In this document: positions 3,829 to 12,159 of the stretch, piece by piece | How the letters are laid out: each line of letters starts with the position of its first letter | Numbering within the stretch: position 1 is the first letter of the stretch | Source of the DNA: a virus | Length of the DNA: 29,131 bases | Direction: 5' to 3' (one strand) | Virus record (IMG/VR): IMGVR_UViG_3300046517_000200 | Span: 1 to 29,131 of that record | Position numbers and translations under genes: made by a program | The notes under the pieces: generated by a model | What the model was told of the DNA's origin: nothing | Databases searched by the model: none | The model's input: only the letters and a program-made list of their open reading frames with translations

Positions 3829-5522
3829 TGACCGCGTTAACTGAAACCTGCAAAACCTGTAATAAGCCAATAAAGCATATTCAATCTGAAATACCTTCAG
3901 GTGCATTTATTACTTATGTTTGGGGTTGTGGGCATATTGAAACTAAGATTAAACCTAAAGTAACGGAAGTAAAGTTTAATGTTTTCAGTTCAACAGACTC
4001 ACCCATAACTATAAAAGTACCGGAACCAACACATGAAGAACTATATAATGATTTAGAAAAATGGGTTAACGAGGGTGGCAGCTTCAAGAAAACCCCTGAA
4101 ATGATTGCGGATGAGGAAAGACTCAAAAGATGGCAGCATGAAAGTTTCAATGCAATTAATGGTTCCGCGAAGCGGGCTTATGAACATCAGTTTGAATGTG
4201 TAGAGTTTGGAGAAGCCGCACACGGATGTTTTTTAAATGCCGACGACGTTGGAGTAGGAAAAACAATCGAGACAGCAATATTAATTAAAAGAAATCTCGC
4301 AGCATTTAAATCAGTATTGATTCTGGTTCCAAACAGTATAGTTTTCCAGTGGGTAGATGAAATTAGAACATGGACTGGAATGAAAATTAATACTGTAATG
4401 CCAGTAATGAAACGAGAGCATTTAATGCCGGGATTTGATATTTATGTAATGTCCCGTGACTTGCTAGGCCGTAAAGGTGTTTTAGATTTAGTAGCAAAAC
4501 TAAAGATTAAATGTGTCGTAATAGATGAGATTCATGATTTTAAAGATACTGAATCCCTAAGAACAAAGGCACTCTATAAACTTATTAAAGATAATGACAT
4601 TAAGTTTAAACTGCCAATCGGCGGGACGTGGATTAAGAATAGATTTAATGAGGCTTTCGTTCCACTAAACTTAGTAGATCCTTTACATTGGCCGAATCAA
4701 GCAGCAATAGATAAGTTTAGCTACGGCGACAGATTAAATCCTTATCGTGAAGATGAGTTTAAAAAGATTACAAAAAATACAATAATTAGGCGCGAGAAAC
4801 ACGACGTTCTAAAAAATCTTCCGCCACTTTCACGAGACTTTCAACTTATTGAAATAGACGACGAGGGAATTAAAGATTCTTATAATCACCAATTAGGATT
4901 ATATGAAAGTTTCTGTAATCATAATGATCCTAGAATCCAAAGTCAGCAACTTTTAGGATGGTTAGCTAGATTAAGAGCAATAACTGGAATGGCTAAAACA
5001 CCCTATGCTGTAAAGTGGGTTAAAGAATTTCTTGAGGCTAGTGAAGATTCGATAGTAATATCAATTCAACATCACGATGTTCTAGATTTACTTGTAAATG
5101 TATTTAAAGCTAATAATCTAGACCCTTTAAGTTTATCAGGACGAGACGACGCTTATGCAAAACGTAGGATAGTAGCTGAGTTTAATAATAAACGTAATGT
5201 TCCATTGATTATGAATGGACTCGCCGGTGGCGTAGGATTAGATGGTTTACAATCATGCGCCAATGCTTTAATTCTTGAAAGACAATGGAATAGTGCATTA
5301 GAAGAACAATTTGAAGGAAGATTACATAGAAATGGACAATTAAGAGCCGTAACAGCAACTTATCCATTAGCAAAAGGTACAATAGATGAATTTTTCCACG
5401 ATAAAGTATTTAATAAACGTAATATTCTTGCAAGTGTAGGAATAGGTAGTTTTGATGATGGTTTAAACAGTCTACAAACATTAAAGGAATTTGCTGAATT
5501 TGTAGCATCAAATAAAATTTAA
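3828..5522 (+). CDS. SNF2/RapA-type DNA-dependent ATPase (helicase superfamily 2)
   Basis: Two RecA-like lobes with SF2 motifs: Walker A DDVGVGKT at residues 139-146, motif II DEIH at 233-236, motif V region GGVGLDGLQ near 467-475, and motif VI QFEGRLHRNGQ at 494-504. The last is the hallmark QxxGRxxRxGQ of the SNF2 family. A short N-terminal extension carries C8-x2-C11 and C34-G-H36, a zinc-finger-like pair not usual in phage SNF2 proteins. I take ATG 3828, coupled by TAATG to the gene before, because the in-frame ATG at 3819 sits only two bases from AAAGGA. Such proteins translocate on duplex DNA and are common in phage replication blocks, probably remodelling replication or recombination intermediates. 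The specific role here is inferred. Confidence 0.93.
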   Translation: MTALTETCKTCNKPIKHIQSEIPSGAFITYVWGCGHIETKIKPKVTEVKFNVFSSTDSPITIKVPEPTHEELYNDLEKWVNEGGSFKKTPEMIADEERLKRWQHESFNAINGSAKRAYEHQFECVEFGEAAHGCFLNADDVGVGKTIETAILIKRNLAAFKSVLILVPNSIVFQWVDEIRTWTGMKINTVMPVMKREHLMPGFDIYVMSRDLLGRKGVLDLVAKLKIKCVVIDEIHDFKDTESLRTKALYKLIKDNDIKFKLPIGGTWIKNRFNEAFVPLNLVDPLHWPNQAAIDKFSYGDRLNPYREDEFKKITKNTIIRREKHDVLKNLPPLSRDFQLIEIDDEGIKDSYNHQLGLYESFCNHNDPRIQSQQLLGWLARLRAITGMAKTPYAVKWVKEFLEASEDSIVISIQHHDVLDLLVNVFKANNLDPLSLSGRDDAYAKRRIVAEFNNKRNVPLIMNGLAGGVGLDGLQSCANALILERQWNSALEEQFEGRLHRNGQLRAVTATYPLAKGTIDEFFHDKVFNKRNILASVGIGSFDDGLNSLQTLKEFAEFVASNKI

Positions 5523-5530
5523 GGGGAACT

Positions 5531-5794
5531 ATGAGATTATATCACGTTGAAAGAACAGATGAGATAGATTATGATGAATTTTCTGATTTTGTTTGTGTAG
5601 CAGAAAATGATGAAGAAGCAAGAAATATTCACCCAAGAGAAGATAAAAAGGTATGGGGAGAAGATTATGACTACTGGAACAACGGATCTTGGATAAATAA
5701 AGAAGATATTAATTCTTTAAAAGTTAAAGAAATAGGTTTAGCTAAACCAGAATTAACTAGAAGTGTAATCTGTGCTTCATTCCACGCGGGATAA
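5531..5794 (+). CDS. Conserved phage hypothetical protein (87 aa)
   Basis: Preceded by AAGGGG five bases before ATG. The layout matches a type of small phage protein I have met in several phages. An N-terminal YHVER...DEFSDFVCVA strand is followed by an EEAR-x-IHP helix, a Trp-rich middle, and a C-terminal ICASFHAG. No function is known to me. Acidic, soluble, no membrane segment. Confidence 0.7.
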   Translation: MRLYHVERTDEIDYDEFSDFVCVAENDEEARNIHPREDKKVWGEDYDYWNNGSWINKEDINSLKVKEIGLAKPELTRSVICASFHAG

Positions 5795-5797
5795 ACT

Positions 5798-5941
5798 ATG
5801 ACTGAAATAGATAATAGAAATCAAGATGAAATGCTTAGATATTATGAGGATAGGATTAAAGCATTAAAAGATAAGATTACAGAATTAGAAGATATTAATT
5901 TTAACCTTATGATGTATGTTGATTCTTTAAGATATGAGTAA
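5798..5941 (+). CDS. Small coiled-coil protein (47 aa)
   Basis: Fills the gap between its neighbours: it starts three bases after the previous stop and overlaps the next ATG by eight bases. The sequence (YYEDRIKALKDKITELEDIN in the middle) has a heptad-like pattern and is predicted to be one helix. No strong ribosome site. Function unknown. Confidence 0.5.
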   Translation: MTEIDNRNQDEMLRYYEDRIKALKDKITELEDINFNLMMYVDSLRYE

Positions 5942-6203
5942 GTTAGCCCGCGAGCGTAAGAAACATTGGAGAGTAGTTAAGGCTATAGCTAAAGAACAAA
6001 GTATAGCTATATTAGAACCTAAGAAACCTAGTAGGGGATTTTGGAAATATTGGGAAGAACTCTATAGTATACCATTTATTAGCTTTCAACCTCCTATTAT
6101 CACAGAGGAGGAAGCGGAAGAAAGTGGAATAAGGGGATTAAATATAAATGGTTTCTGGTATGATGAACTAGGAGAAGAAGATGATAAAAATAAATCTAAC
6201 TAA
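5934..6203 (+). CDS. Small protein (89 aa), unknown
   Basis: Basic N-terminus (SKLARERKKHWR), Trp-rich middle (GFWKYWEEL), and an acidic C-terminus (DELGEEDDKNKSN). It overlaps both neighbours, which supports a real member of the operon. No motif recognised. Confidence 0.6.
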   Translation: MSKLARERKKHWRVVKAIAKEQSIAILEPKKPSRGFWKYWEELYSIPFISFQPPIITEEEAEESGIRGLNINGFWYDELGEEDDKNKSN

Positions 6204-6429
6204 CGAAATTTACTCTAAACAGAAGACTCAGTATGCTAGACCAGCAGATAAGACTTTAATAGAATATATCTCACACTGGTTCTACAATGGAAAATATACA
6301 AATACAAATCCAGCTACAGAATTTATGTATGGAGAAGGTAGACAGAAAATGCAACTTATAGATAATTGGAAGCATAGATACTCAATATTAAGACGGATAA
6401 CTCAAATACTTAAACCTAAAGGAGAATAA
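6181..6429 (+). CDS. Small basic protein (82 aa), unknown
   Basis: Overlaps the preceding gene by 23 bases and ends one base before the next start. Rich in Lys, Arg and Tyr (IDNWKHRYSILRRITQIL at the C-terminus), possibly nucleic-acid binding. A GAAGAAG lies just ahead of the ATG. Family not recognised. Confidence 0.55.
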   Translation: MIKINLTNEIYSKQKTQYARPADKTLIEYISHWFYNGKYTNTNPATEFMYGEGRQKMQLIDNWKHRYSILRRITQILKPKGE

Positions 6430-6430
6430 A

Positions 6431-7012
6431 GTGGATTCTAACGATAAACTATATCACGATCAAACTAAAGTAAATCAAAGTGCAGGAAACAGAATTACTT
6501 CAAGTTTGCTTAATCGTATTAAGGATTTTAACGAAGCCGCGAAGCATAACTTACTTATAGATGTTTCTGGATCTATGGAAGATATGGTTCATGAGGAAGG
6601 AAAGTCGCGTAATGAAGCTGTCTCTAAAAGACAAATACTTGAGAATCTTTTAACTAAGATTCCAGATGGTATAACCAAATTTGCTTTCAGTTATACTGTA
6701 AAAGAGTTTAAAGGCCCGCTACCTTTTGAAGGTTCTGGAACAGATATGACTACAGCATTTAATCGAATGAAAGAACTAGGAAAAACAGAAATAGTATTAA
6801 TCACAGATGGTTTACCAGATCACGCTCCAAGTGCGTTACAGGCAAGTAAAGGATTAAAAATAGATATTATTTACATTGGGCCGCAACCTAGACCAAAATT
6901 CTTAGAAGAACTAGCAGGTAAAACCGGCGGGTCTTTCACTAACATTAATTTAATTAAGGCGGGAGCAACTAAAGAACTGGAATCTAAAATTACTCTACTT
7001 TTAAATGCTTAA
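6431..7012 (+). CDS. von Willebrand factor A (VWA) domain protein
   Basis: The protein contains a full metal-ion-dependent adhesion site: DVSGS (D44, S46, S48), T104 in GSGTDMT, and D126 in ITDGLPD, in the right order and spacing for a VWA Rossmann-like fold. It starts at GTG 6431 with GGAG six bases ahead. VWA proteins bind Mg-dependent protein partners. In phages and bacteria they often work with a MoxR-type AAA ATPase, but neither direct neighbour shows a P-loop; the next gene (7017) may be its partner. There is no signal peptide or membrane span, so it acts in the cytoplasm. The target is unknown. Confidence 0.88.
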   Translation: MDSNDKLYHDQTKVNQSAGNRITSSLLNRIKDFNEAAKHNLLIDVSGSMEDMVHEEGKSRNEAVSKRQILENLLTKIPDGITKFAFSYTVKEFKGPLPFEGSGTDMTTAFNRMKELGKTEIVLITDGLPDHAPSALQASKGLKIDIIYIGPQPRPKFLEELAGKTGGSFTNINLIKAGATKELESKITLLLNA

Positions 7013-7016
7013 GTAA

Positions 7017-8111
7017 ATGTTAAAGAAGACAGGAACAAATAACCATTACACTACTTGTAATACTCAAGTACCCTTAGCACGAAGATTTTTTGGTGGTAAC
7101 TTTACATGTACTTGTAGGAAACTAGAAATAGAAGAAAAAGCTAAAGTAGCCAGAATAGCCCAAAATAGTATTCCAGCAGGGGGTTATGGTCGAATAAATA
7201 CTAATTATGGTACAGTATCATACCAAACAAATGCTAATCAATATTATAGTTCCGCTATACCATTTTCTAGTACTGTAAATGGTAAACCTTTTAATCCATT
7301 TAGTGAGCAAAAAGATGAAGAACCTAAAGTAAGATATAAAAAGCTAGATTCCTATGAAGACATAATTGAAGATGTTTTACTTGTTTTAAATGAGGATATT
7401 TTTTATGCAAATAGTAGCAACCTCGATATTGGGTTAATATTTTTAGATAGGTTAGACTATAGAATAGCTCAGGTTAAACATAAGAAGAAACTTGAAGAAC
7501 CAATGCCTAAAACAACTTTAGTTCAACTAGGAATGGAAGTAGATTTAAGAAATCTTAGTTCTAATTCATTCGTAGTTAAACCGTTAAAAGGTGCCTACGG
7601 ATTAGCTGGAAATAGTTTAAGAAAAGATTCGTTCTGGGTTCTAAGTGAACGAGATCCTGGGAAGCCGCCATTTTATCTTTTTGAGTTCCCTGTTAATCAG
7701 TTTATATATCCCAAAACTGATATAGTGATGTTAATTGACCCTTATACTTGCGACCAAGATTATCTAACTGAAGAAATATTTCATGCTTACGGAATTAAAC
7801 TTATGAAAAAATTTGATATTAAAGACGCTAGAAAGTTACTGGAAACGCGCAGGAAAGCATTCGAGGCGGCCCCGACAGCTACGAATGTTATTCTTTTATT
7901 TCAACTTATGGACGCTATCATTCTTAATGACTTTAAGACTGGTACTTTAGACCTGAATAAGACAGGTGAAAAGAATCTAGTTAGGTTAGAGAAACTTAAA
8001 AGTCTTGCACTTGATACTAAGTTTAACGAAGAACGAAAGAATGCGGTAGATAAATGTTTCTTGCAGTATAACATCCTTACTTCTTATTTAGATCAGGAGA
8101 AAGTAGGTTAA
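7017..8111 (+). CDS. Protein of unknown function (364 aa) next to the VWA gene
   Basis: The N-terminus (about residues 1-40) has three Cys (TTCNTQVP..., then FTCTCRK), perhaps a metal site. Residues 45-95 are low-complexity, rich in Asn, Tyr, Gly and Ser, and probably disordered. The remaining 270 residues are a mixed alpha/beta body with a strand-rich middle and helical C-terminus (NLVRLEKLKSLALDTKF). I find no P-loop, nuclease or protease motif. It starts four bases after the VWA gene, so co-expression is certain if the operon is real and a partnership is plausible. Not a recognised family. Confidence 0.75.
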   Translation: MLKKTGTNNHYTTCNTQVPLARRFFGGNFTCTCRKLEIEEKAKVARIAQNSIPAGGYGRINTNYGTVSYQTNANQYYSSAIPFSSTVNGKPFNPFSEQKDEEPKVRYKKLDSYEDIIEDVLLVLNEDIFYANSSNLDIGLIFLDRLDYRIAQVKHKKKLEEPMPKTTLVQLGMEVDLRNLSSNSFVVKPLKGAYGLAGNSLRKDSFWVLSERDPGKPPFYLFEFPVNQFIYPKTDIVMLIDPYTCDQDYLTEEIFHAYGIKLMKKFDIKDARKLLETRRKAFEAAPTATNVILLFQLMDAIILNDFKTGTLDLNKTGEKNLVRLEKLKSLALDTKFNEERKNAVDKCFLQYNILTSYLDQEKVG

Positions 8112-8113
8112 TT

Positions 8114-8320
8114 ATGGAAGATGATGACGCCCCAATTATTAAATCTCTAGATGAGATTCTAAAGGAATTGCAGAGAAATACTCTAGAAACTATAAGTAAT
8201 GACTTTATAGCGCATTTAAGTATGTGCCCTCAATCAGAATCCCCTTACATTTTAGGTTATAAACAGGCTCTAAATTTTGCTATTGAATACATTGAGAAAA
8301 ATAAAAAGGTAATAGTATGA
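8114..8320 (+). CDS. Small acidic helical protein (68 aa), unknown
   Basis: Starts two bases after the previous gene and overlaps the next by ATGA. Predicted mostly helical, with an acidic start (MEDDDAPIIKSLDEILKEL). No motif recognised. Confidence 0.6.
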   Translation: MEDDDAPIIKSLDEILKELQRNTLETISNDFIAHLSMCPQSESPYILGYKQALNFAIEYIEKNKKVIV

Positions 8321-8856
8321 GCTGCCAAGACGATACTAACGATAGACCTTATATTTATGAGTGCTGCCCAGAATCTATAGATGGGATAACAGCACAGTAT
8401 TTAATAGATTTATGGAAAGAACGTGATATAGAAAACTATCACATCTATTGCTGTAAGTGTAGAAAGATATACCATATCTTTAAATTAGGTTTAAAGTGGA
8501 CTGGATACATAGCTACAGATGAACAGTTAAAAGACTATAAAGAGCAAGAAGCTAACTTTATGCTTCGTAGGGAAGAAAAAGAACATAAAGTAGAGGTAGT
8601 TTTTACTTTAACTGATATTACTAAATTCAGATGTATAGTATGTAAACAAGGTATGTTTGAAACTGAGCCTTTAGAAATAAAGGAAAAGTTTCTAGATGAT
8701 CTAAATATGACAGTAGGAGTACTTTTAAATAAGTATACAACTCCAACTAAAGAACAGTATATAGCAGAGTGGAACATATGTAAAGGTATAGTAAACTCGT
8801 GCCGGCGGTGTACAGAAATAGCTCAGAAAAGAATGAACTCAGGAAAATATAACTAA
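8317..8856 (+). CDS. Cysteine-rich protein, probable zinc-binding (179 aa)
   Basis: Cysteine clusters occur in three places: ECC near residue 15, YCCKCRKIYH near residues 45-53, and CIVCKQ near 107-112, with CRRC near the C-terminus. C-x2-C pairs of this kind usually bind zinc in ribbon folds. The start overlaps the previous gene by four bases (ATGA). No catalytic motif is visible; nucleic-acid or protein binding is a reasonable guess only. Confidence 0.65.
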   Translation: MSCQDDTNDRPYIYECCPESIDGITAQYLIDLWKERDIENYHIYCCKCRKIYHIFKLGLKWTGYIATDEQLKDYKEQEANFMLRREEKEHKVEVVFTLTDITKFRCIVCKQGMFETEPLEIKEKFLDDLNMTVGVLLNKYTTPTKEQYIAEWNICKGIVNSCRRCTEIAQKRMNSGKYN

Positions 8857-8864
8857 TTAAACTT

Positions 8865-9755
8865 ATGATAACTATTGCACTTGATTCTTCTCAATTATCT
8901 ACTTACTTAAAATGTAATGAAAAATGGAATCTTTCAGGACGCCAGCACCTAAGATTATCTGGCGCAGCTACAGGTCCATTAGATAATGGAACAGTATTCC
9001 ATAAACTTTTAGAACTATATTACATTGAAAGATTTACTTCTAACGTATATGATTCTGCACAAGAGGCTTTAACTAAGTTTCTAGCTTCAGAAGAAGCAAA
9101 GTTAGTAGACGAACCTACTAGACTATTTTTGGTAAGCAGATTTAGAGACTATATTATATTTTACTCTCAGTCTGATTTCCAGCCTCTAAGGATAGACGGG
9201 ATACCTAGTATAGAACTAGGTTTCTCTAGCGTTTTCTATGAGGATAATCATAGAAAGTTTATTCTTGAGGGTAAAATAGACTTACTTACTTCTTATCGTG
9301 AAGATTTAAGTTTTGTAGATCATAAGACTCAGGGCCACGCCATGCAGATTTATCCATATACTCCACAGTTCTTAACTTATGCTATGGTTACAAAAAGTAA
9401 GAAAGCTGTGATAAATATCATTAGACTTCATAAAGAAGTTACAAAAGATACTTTTATAAGGGTTCCCATAACCTTCGCGGACCATCAGATCGAAAGATGG
9501 AAACAGACAGTAATGAAAGTATTCGTAGAAATATATGCAGTATTAATTAGAGCAGAAGCTACAGGACAAGATCCTATATTTAACCAAAATCAAGGTGAAT
9601 GCGGTGGAGCATTTAATTCAAATCCGTGTCCGTTCACAAGTCTTTGTGAAATGAATCCAGACAATAAAGTTATGTATAATAATATTAAAAGTTTTAAATA
9701 CCATGAACGGATCTGGCGTCCGTGGGATATTAATGAAGTTAAGGAGTTAGTTTAA
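8865..9755 (+). CDS. Cas4/RecB-like PD-(D/E)XK nuclease with iron-sulphur cysteines
   Basis: Motifs in order: C17 in YLKCNEKW; GTVFHKLLE (H46); E135-GKID139; VDHKTQ (D152, K154); QFLTYAM (Q168); and a C-terminal triad C246, C255, C261. This is the RecB-like nuclease core (H...D...D-x-K...Q) plus the four-cysteine [4Fe-4S] arrangement of the Cas4/AddB group. Such phage enzymes resect or process DNA ends during recombination-dependent replication. No CRISPR genes are nearby, so a phage recombination exonuclease fits better than spacer acquisition. The length of 296 aa is normal. It is followed by a TAATG-coupled zinc-ribbon gene. Confidence 0.9.
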   Translation: MITIALDSSQLSTYLKCNEKWNLSGRQHLRLSGAATGPLDNGTVFHKLLELYYIERFTSNVYDSAQEALTKFLASEEAKLVDEPTRLFLVSRFRDYIIFYSQSDFQPLRIDGIPSIELGFSSVFYEDNHRKFILEGKIDLLTSYREDLSFVDHKTQGHAMQIYPYTPQFLTYAMVTKSKKAVINIIRLHKEVTKDTFIRVPITFADHQIERWKQTVMKVFVEIYAVLIRAEATGQDPIFNQNQGECGGAFNSNPCPFTSLCEMNPDNKVMYNNIKSFKYHERIWRPWDINEVKELV

Positions 9756-10081
9756 TGGCAAGTTTAAAGCATCTTCATAGTTACGAACGTAGTGTTAAAA
9801 ATATGGAGATTTATAAGTGTATTCACCCACAATGTACACACTTTACCCGCAGGGAGCTAATTGTTGGTAAAGAAGTAATTTGTACAAAGTGTCATCAACC
9901 TACGATTGCTAGAAATGAACAATTACATGCAGGGCATAATCAATTAGGAGTTAGAAGGTTGACGTGTCTTATGTGTAGTAATAGCCCAAAGCGTTTTCAG
10001 ATTCAGGCTATTGAAGATGTTTTGGCTGGAGTTTTAGATAATTTAGATTCAGATAATTTAGAAGGGAGTAAAAGTGCTTAA
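9755..10081 (+). CDS. Zinc-ribbon protein (108 aa)
   Basis: C-x4-C (CIHPQC) followed about 16 residues later by CTKC forms one zinc ribbon (residues 22-50). A further CLMC lies near residue 72. Small ribbons of this type are frequent beside phage replication genes. Coupled by TAATG to the nuclease gene, which suggests an accessory function, but no direct evidence exists. Confidence 0.7.
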   Translation: MASLKHLHSYERSVKNMEIYKCIHPQCTHFTRRELIVGKEVICTKCHQPTIARNEQLHAGHNQLGVRRLTCLMCSNSPKRFQIQAIEDVLAGVLDNLDSDNLEGSKSA

Positions 10082-10520
10082 AACAATTATAACTAAAGAC
10101 TTAGTAAATAGATCAGATTGGTCTTCAGGCCCGTGGGATGATGAGCCTGATAAAAAACAATGGGAAGACACTGAAACTAAATATCCTTGTCTTATAGTTA
10201 GAAATAATCTTGGTAATTTATGTGGTTATGTTGGAATAAGTAAATCTCATCCAATGTTCGAAAAAGACTATGATAGTATAGATGTTACTTGTCATGGTGG
10301 ATTAACATATGCAAGTAAGTGCTACCATAATATTTGTCATGTAGTTTCTGAAAATGAGGATGATAATATTTGGTGGTTAGGATTCGATTGTGCCCATTAT
10401 AATGACTTGTCTCCCCATCTAAAAATGTTTAATAGGGAAGGAATCTATAGAGATTTTAACTATGTAGAAAATGAATGCACTAACTTAGCTAAACAACTTA
10501 AGGAGCTAGAAAGTGCCTAA
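10074..10520 (+). CDS. Conserved phage hypothetical protein of the HGGLTY/GFDCAH type (148 aa)
   Basis: Starts at GTG 10074, six bases after GAAGGGAG. Contains SGPWDDEPDK, CGYVGI, CHGGLTYASKC, WWLGFDCAHYND and a YR...YV...E...LAKQL tail. I recognise this as a widespread phage protein seen across many tailed phages. Its conserved His, Cys and Asp suggest a metal-dependent enzyme, but to my knowledge its function is not established. Soluble. Confidence 0.8.
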   Translation: MLKTIITKDLVNRSDWSSGPWDDEPDKKQWEDTETKYPCLIVRNNLGNLCGYVGISKSHPMFEKDYDSIDVTCHGGLTYASKCYHNICHVVSENEDDNIWWLGFDCAHYNDLSPHLKMFNREGIYRDFNYVENECTNLAKQLKELESA

Positions 10521-10722
10521 GAATATTAAAGTATGGGAATGCAAAATAGGTGGAAAGAGAGTAGAATTACCTGATGGTGCTGATGCCCCATTAAGACAAG
10601 CAGTACAAAAAGCATATTTTGAATTAACTGGAACTTATGCAGAGTTTTGCTTTTCTGGTTGGGGAGGAAAGTTAGATGAGATTGAAATTGAAATAGCATA
10701 TAAGGAAAATAAAGATGCCTAG
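10513..10722 (+). CDS. Conserved phage hypothetical protein (69 aa)
   Basis: Begins at GTG 10513 overlapping the previous gene by eight bases, with AGGAG just upstream. The LPDGADAPLRQAVQKAYFELTG and FSGWGGKLDE blocks match a small hypothetical type that I associate with tailed phages. Compact alpha/beta composition; function unknown. Confidence 0.7.
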   Translation: MPKNIKVWECKIGGKRVELPDGADAPLRQAVQKAYFELTGTYAEFCFSGWGGKLDEIEIEIAYKENKDA

Positions 10723-10942
10723 AATTAAATCACCAATATCAATAATTGAACAAAACTATAATAAAAGATATGACCCAGAAACACAAAGAATATATTTAAA
10801 TATGATAGATCAGCGTAAACTAGATAAATATGCTAACGACTTCATTATGTCATGTAAGTTTAATGATGCCGCGGGGAATTTAATTTTGACAGAAAAGCAA
10901 GCAGATTACCTTGCTGAGCTTTACACTAAATATTCTTCTTAG
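10715..10942 (+). CDS. Small protein (75 aa), unknown
   Basis: Overlaps the previous gene by eight bases. Helical composition; the C-terminal ADYLAELYTKYSS looks amphipathic. The segment around residues 30-58 (KLDKYANDFIMSCKFN...LTEKQADYLAEL) resembles short phage proteins with a helix-turn-helix-like layout, but I cannot assign it. Confidence 0.6.
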   Translation: MPRIKSPISIIEQNYNKRYDPETQRIYLNMIDQRKLDKYANDFIMSCKFNDAAGNLILTEKQADYLAELYTKYSS

Positions 10943-10950
10943 GAGTAAAT

Positions 10951-11133
10951 ATGCTTACACAAGAACAAAGAAAATGGTGTAGAACTGCTTATGTAAATGC
11001 AGGCAGTTTTGTATCTACCTTTGCTGTAGCTTGTTTAAAAGCTGATGATGAAAACGCAGAACTATTAAAAGACTCATTAAATAAAATGATAGAAAAGTAC
11101 CCACAATATTCTACTATGAAAGAACCAGAATAA
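10951..11133 (+). CDS. Small conserved phage hypothetical protein (60 aa)
   Basis: Good ribosome site TAGGAG six bases before ATG. The sequence (SFVSTFAVACLKADDENAEL...MIEKYPQY) matches a common pattern of short phage proteins. Helical, one Cys in the middle. Function unknown. Confidence 0.65.
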   Translation: MLTQEQRKWCRTAYVNAGSFVSTFAVACLKADDENAELLKDSLNKMIEKYPQYSTMKEPE

Positions 11134-11137
11134 AACT

Positions 11138-11959
11138 ATGCCTACACTAGAAAATGTCTCACCAAACCCAAGAATATTTGCTCTCCATGTATCAGAATCA
11201 GGTGATGGTAAATCTGATGCTGCCGCAAGTTATCCCGGACCATTTCATCAATGGGATTTTGATGGAAGAAACGAAGCACTTTTAAGTAAAGTCAAACCTC
11301 GCGGCCCGCTGGAACCAAAAGATGTTAGTTTTACTCGATTCTATCCTAAGAATGGATATGAACCATTTCAGGATGAATTAAATATTTTAGAAATGCAAAG
11401 AATATCTCGTCAGTTTCCCTACGGAACATGTGAATTAGCTTCTATAACGTCTTTCAATCGTGCTTTAATTGTAAGCTCACATAATATACAAAAAGGGAAA
11501 ATGATAGGTAAATTAAGGATGAGCGGCCCTGGAGATTTTAACTTTGAAGTTTCAGGAATGGCTCAATTAATGGATCAATTAGAGATATTCCCATGTAATG
11601 TTATAGTTTCTGCTCATATCATAGACAAGTGGGGAAAACCAGACACAGGAAATCCTGAAAAGGATCAATATGCGGCAAATGAAAAGATCGGAGAAAAGAT
11701 AGCTTTACGTGATCAGCCCGGAGCCGTTTTGCCTAGTATGTTCTCTAATGTTTTTAGGTTCTCAAGAAAAGTAGTTTCAGGTCAGATGCACTATTTCGTT
11801 AACTTTGCTACTGACTTAGCTAAAAATAGTTTCGGTATACCACCCGGTGAGCATGATATTACGGGTAAAATGTTTTATCCTTACTTACAGGATTTAATTA
11901 AACAAATTAGGGAAGGCAGTTTTAAACCACCTTCGGTTAACGCTGGGATGCCATTTTAA
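11138..11959 (+). CDS. Sak4-like / RecA-fold ATPase, probable single-strand annealing or recombination factor
   Basis: A P-loop lies at residues 19-26 (SESGDGKS), followed by a hydrophobic-small segment and QWDFDGR; the first Gly of the classical GxxxxGK is Ser. Later strands VIVSAHIIDKWG (about residue 155) and the FSRK segment fit the compact RecA-like core of the phage AAA_24/Sak4 type. The C-terminal tail after the core ends in MPF, like the neighbouring ssDNA-binding candidate (VPF). Sak4 proteins promote strand annealing in phage recombination. Starts four bases after the previous gene with a poor ribosome site. Assignment rests on layout and context more than on close similarity. Confidence 0.75.
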   Translation: MPTLENVSPNPRIFALHVSESGDGKSDAAASYPGPFHQWDFDGRNEALLSKVKPRGPLEPKDVSFTRFYPKNGYEPFQDELNILEMQRISRQFPYGTCELASITSFNRALIVSSHNIQKGKMIGKLRMSGPGDFNFEVSGMAQLMDQLEIFPCNVIVSAHIIDKWGKPDTGNPEKDQYAANEKIGEKIALRDQPGAVLPSMFSNVFRFSRKVVSGQMHYFVNFATDLAKNSFGIPPGEHDITGKMFYPYLQDLIKQIREGSFKPPSVNAGMPF

Positions 11960-11961
11960 TT

Positions 11962-12159
11962 ATGAATTTACCAATAAGAATGCCTCAGAGAGCAAATAAA
12001 AATGTAATTCCTAAAACAGTCGAAGAACTTAAATCAATTCCTTGTAAACGTGGACATAGTAGAGAAGATGCTTATGTATTTAAAGACCCTTATTCTACTA
12101 GAATTGTAGTTAACTGTAAAACTTGCGCTATACTCTATCACAGAAAGAAGAAAAAATGA
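11962..12159 (+). CDS. Small zinc-binding protein (65 aa)
   Basis: C-x2-GH (CKRGHS) and, about 22 residues on, C-x2-C (CKTC), followed by a basic tail (YHRKKKK). This pattern is shared by small phage zinc proteins and the zinc part of HNH nucleases, but the HNH catalytic residues are absent. Overlaps the next ATG by four bases. Possibly DNA or RNA binding. Confidence 0.65.
   Translation: MNLPIRMPQRANKNVIPKTVEELKSIPCKRGHSREDAYVFKDPYSTRIVVNCKTCAILYHRKKKK

Noticed and set aside
8865-9755. Cas4-like gene as part of a CRISPR system
   Set aside because: No repeat array or other cas gene is in the window; stand-alone Cas4/RecB-like nucleases are common in phages.
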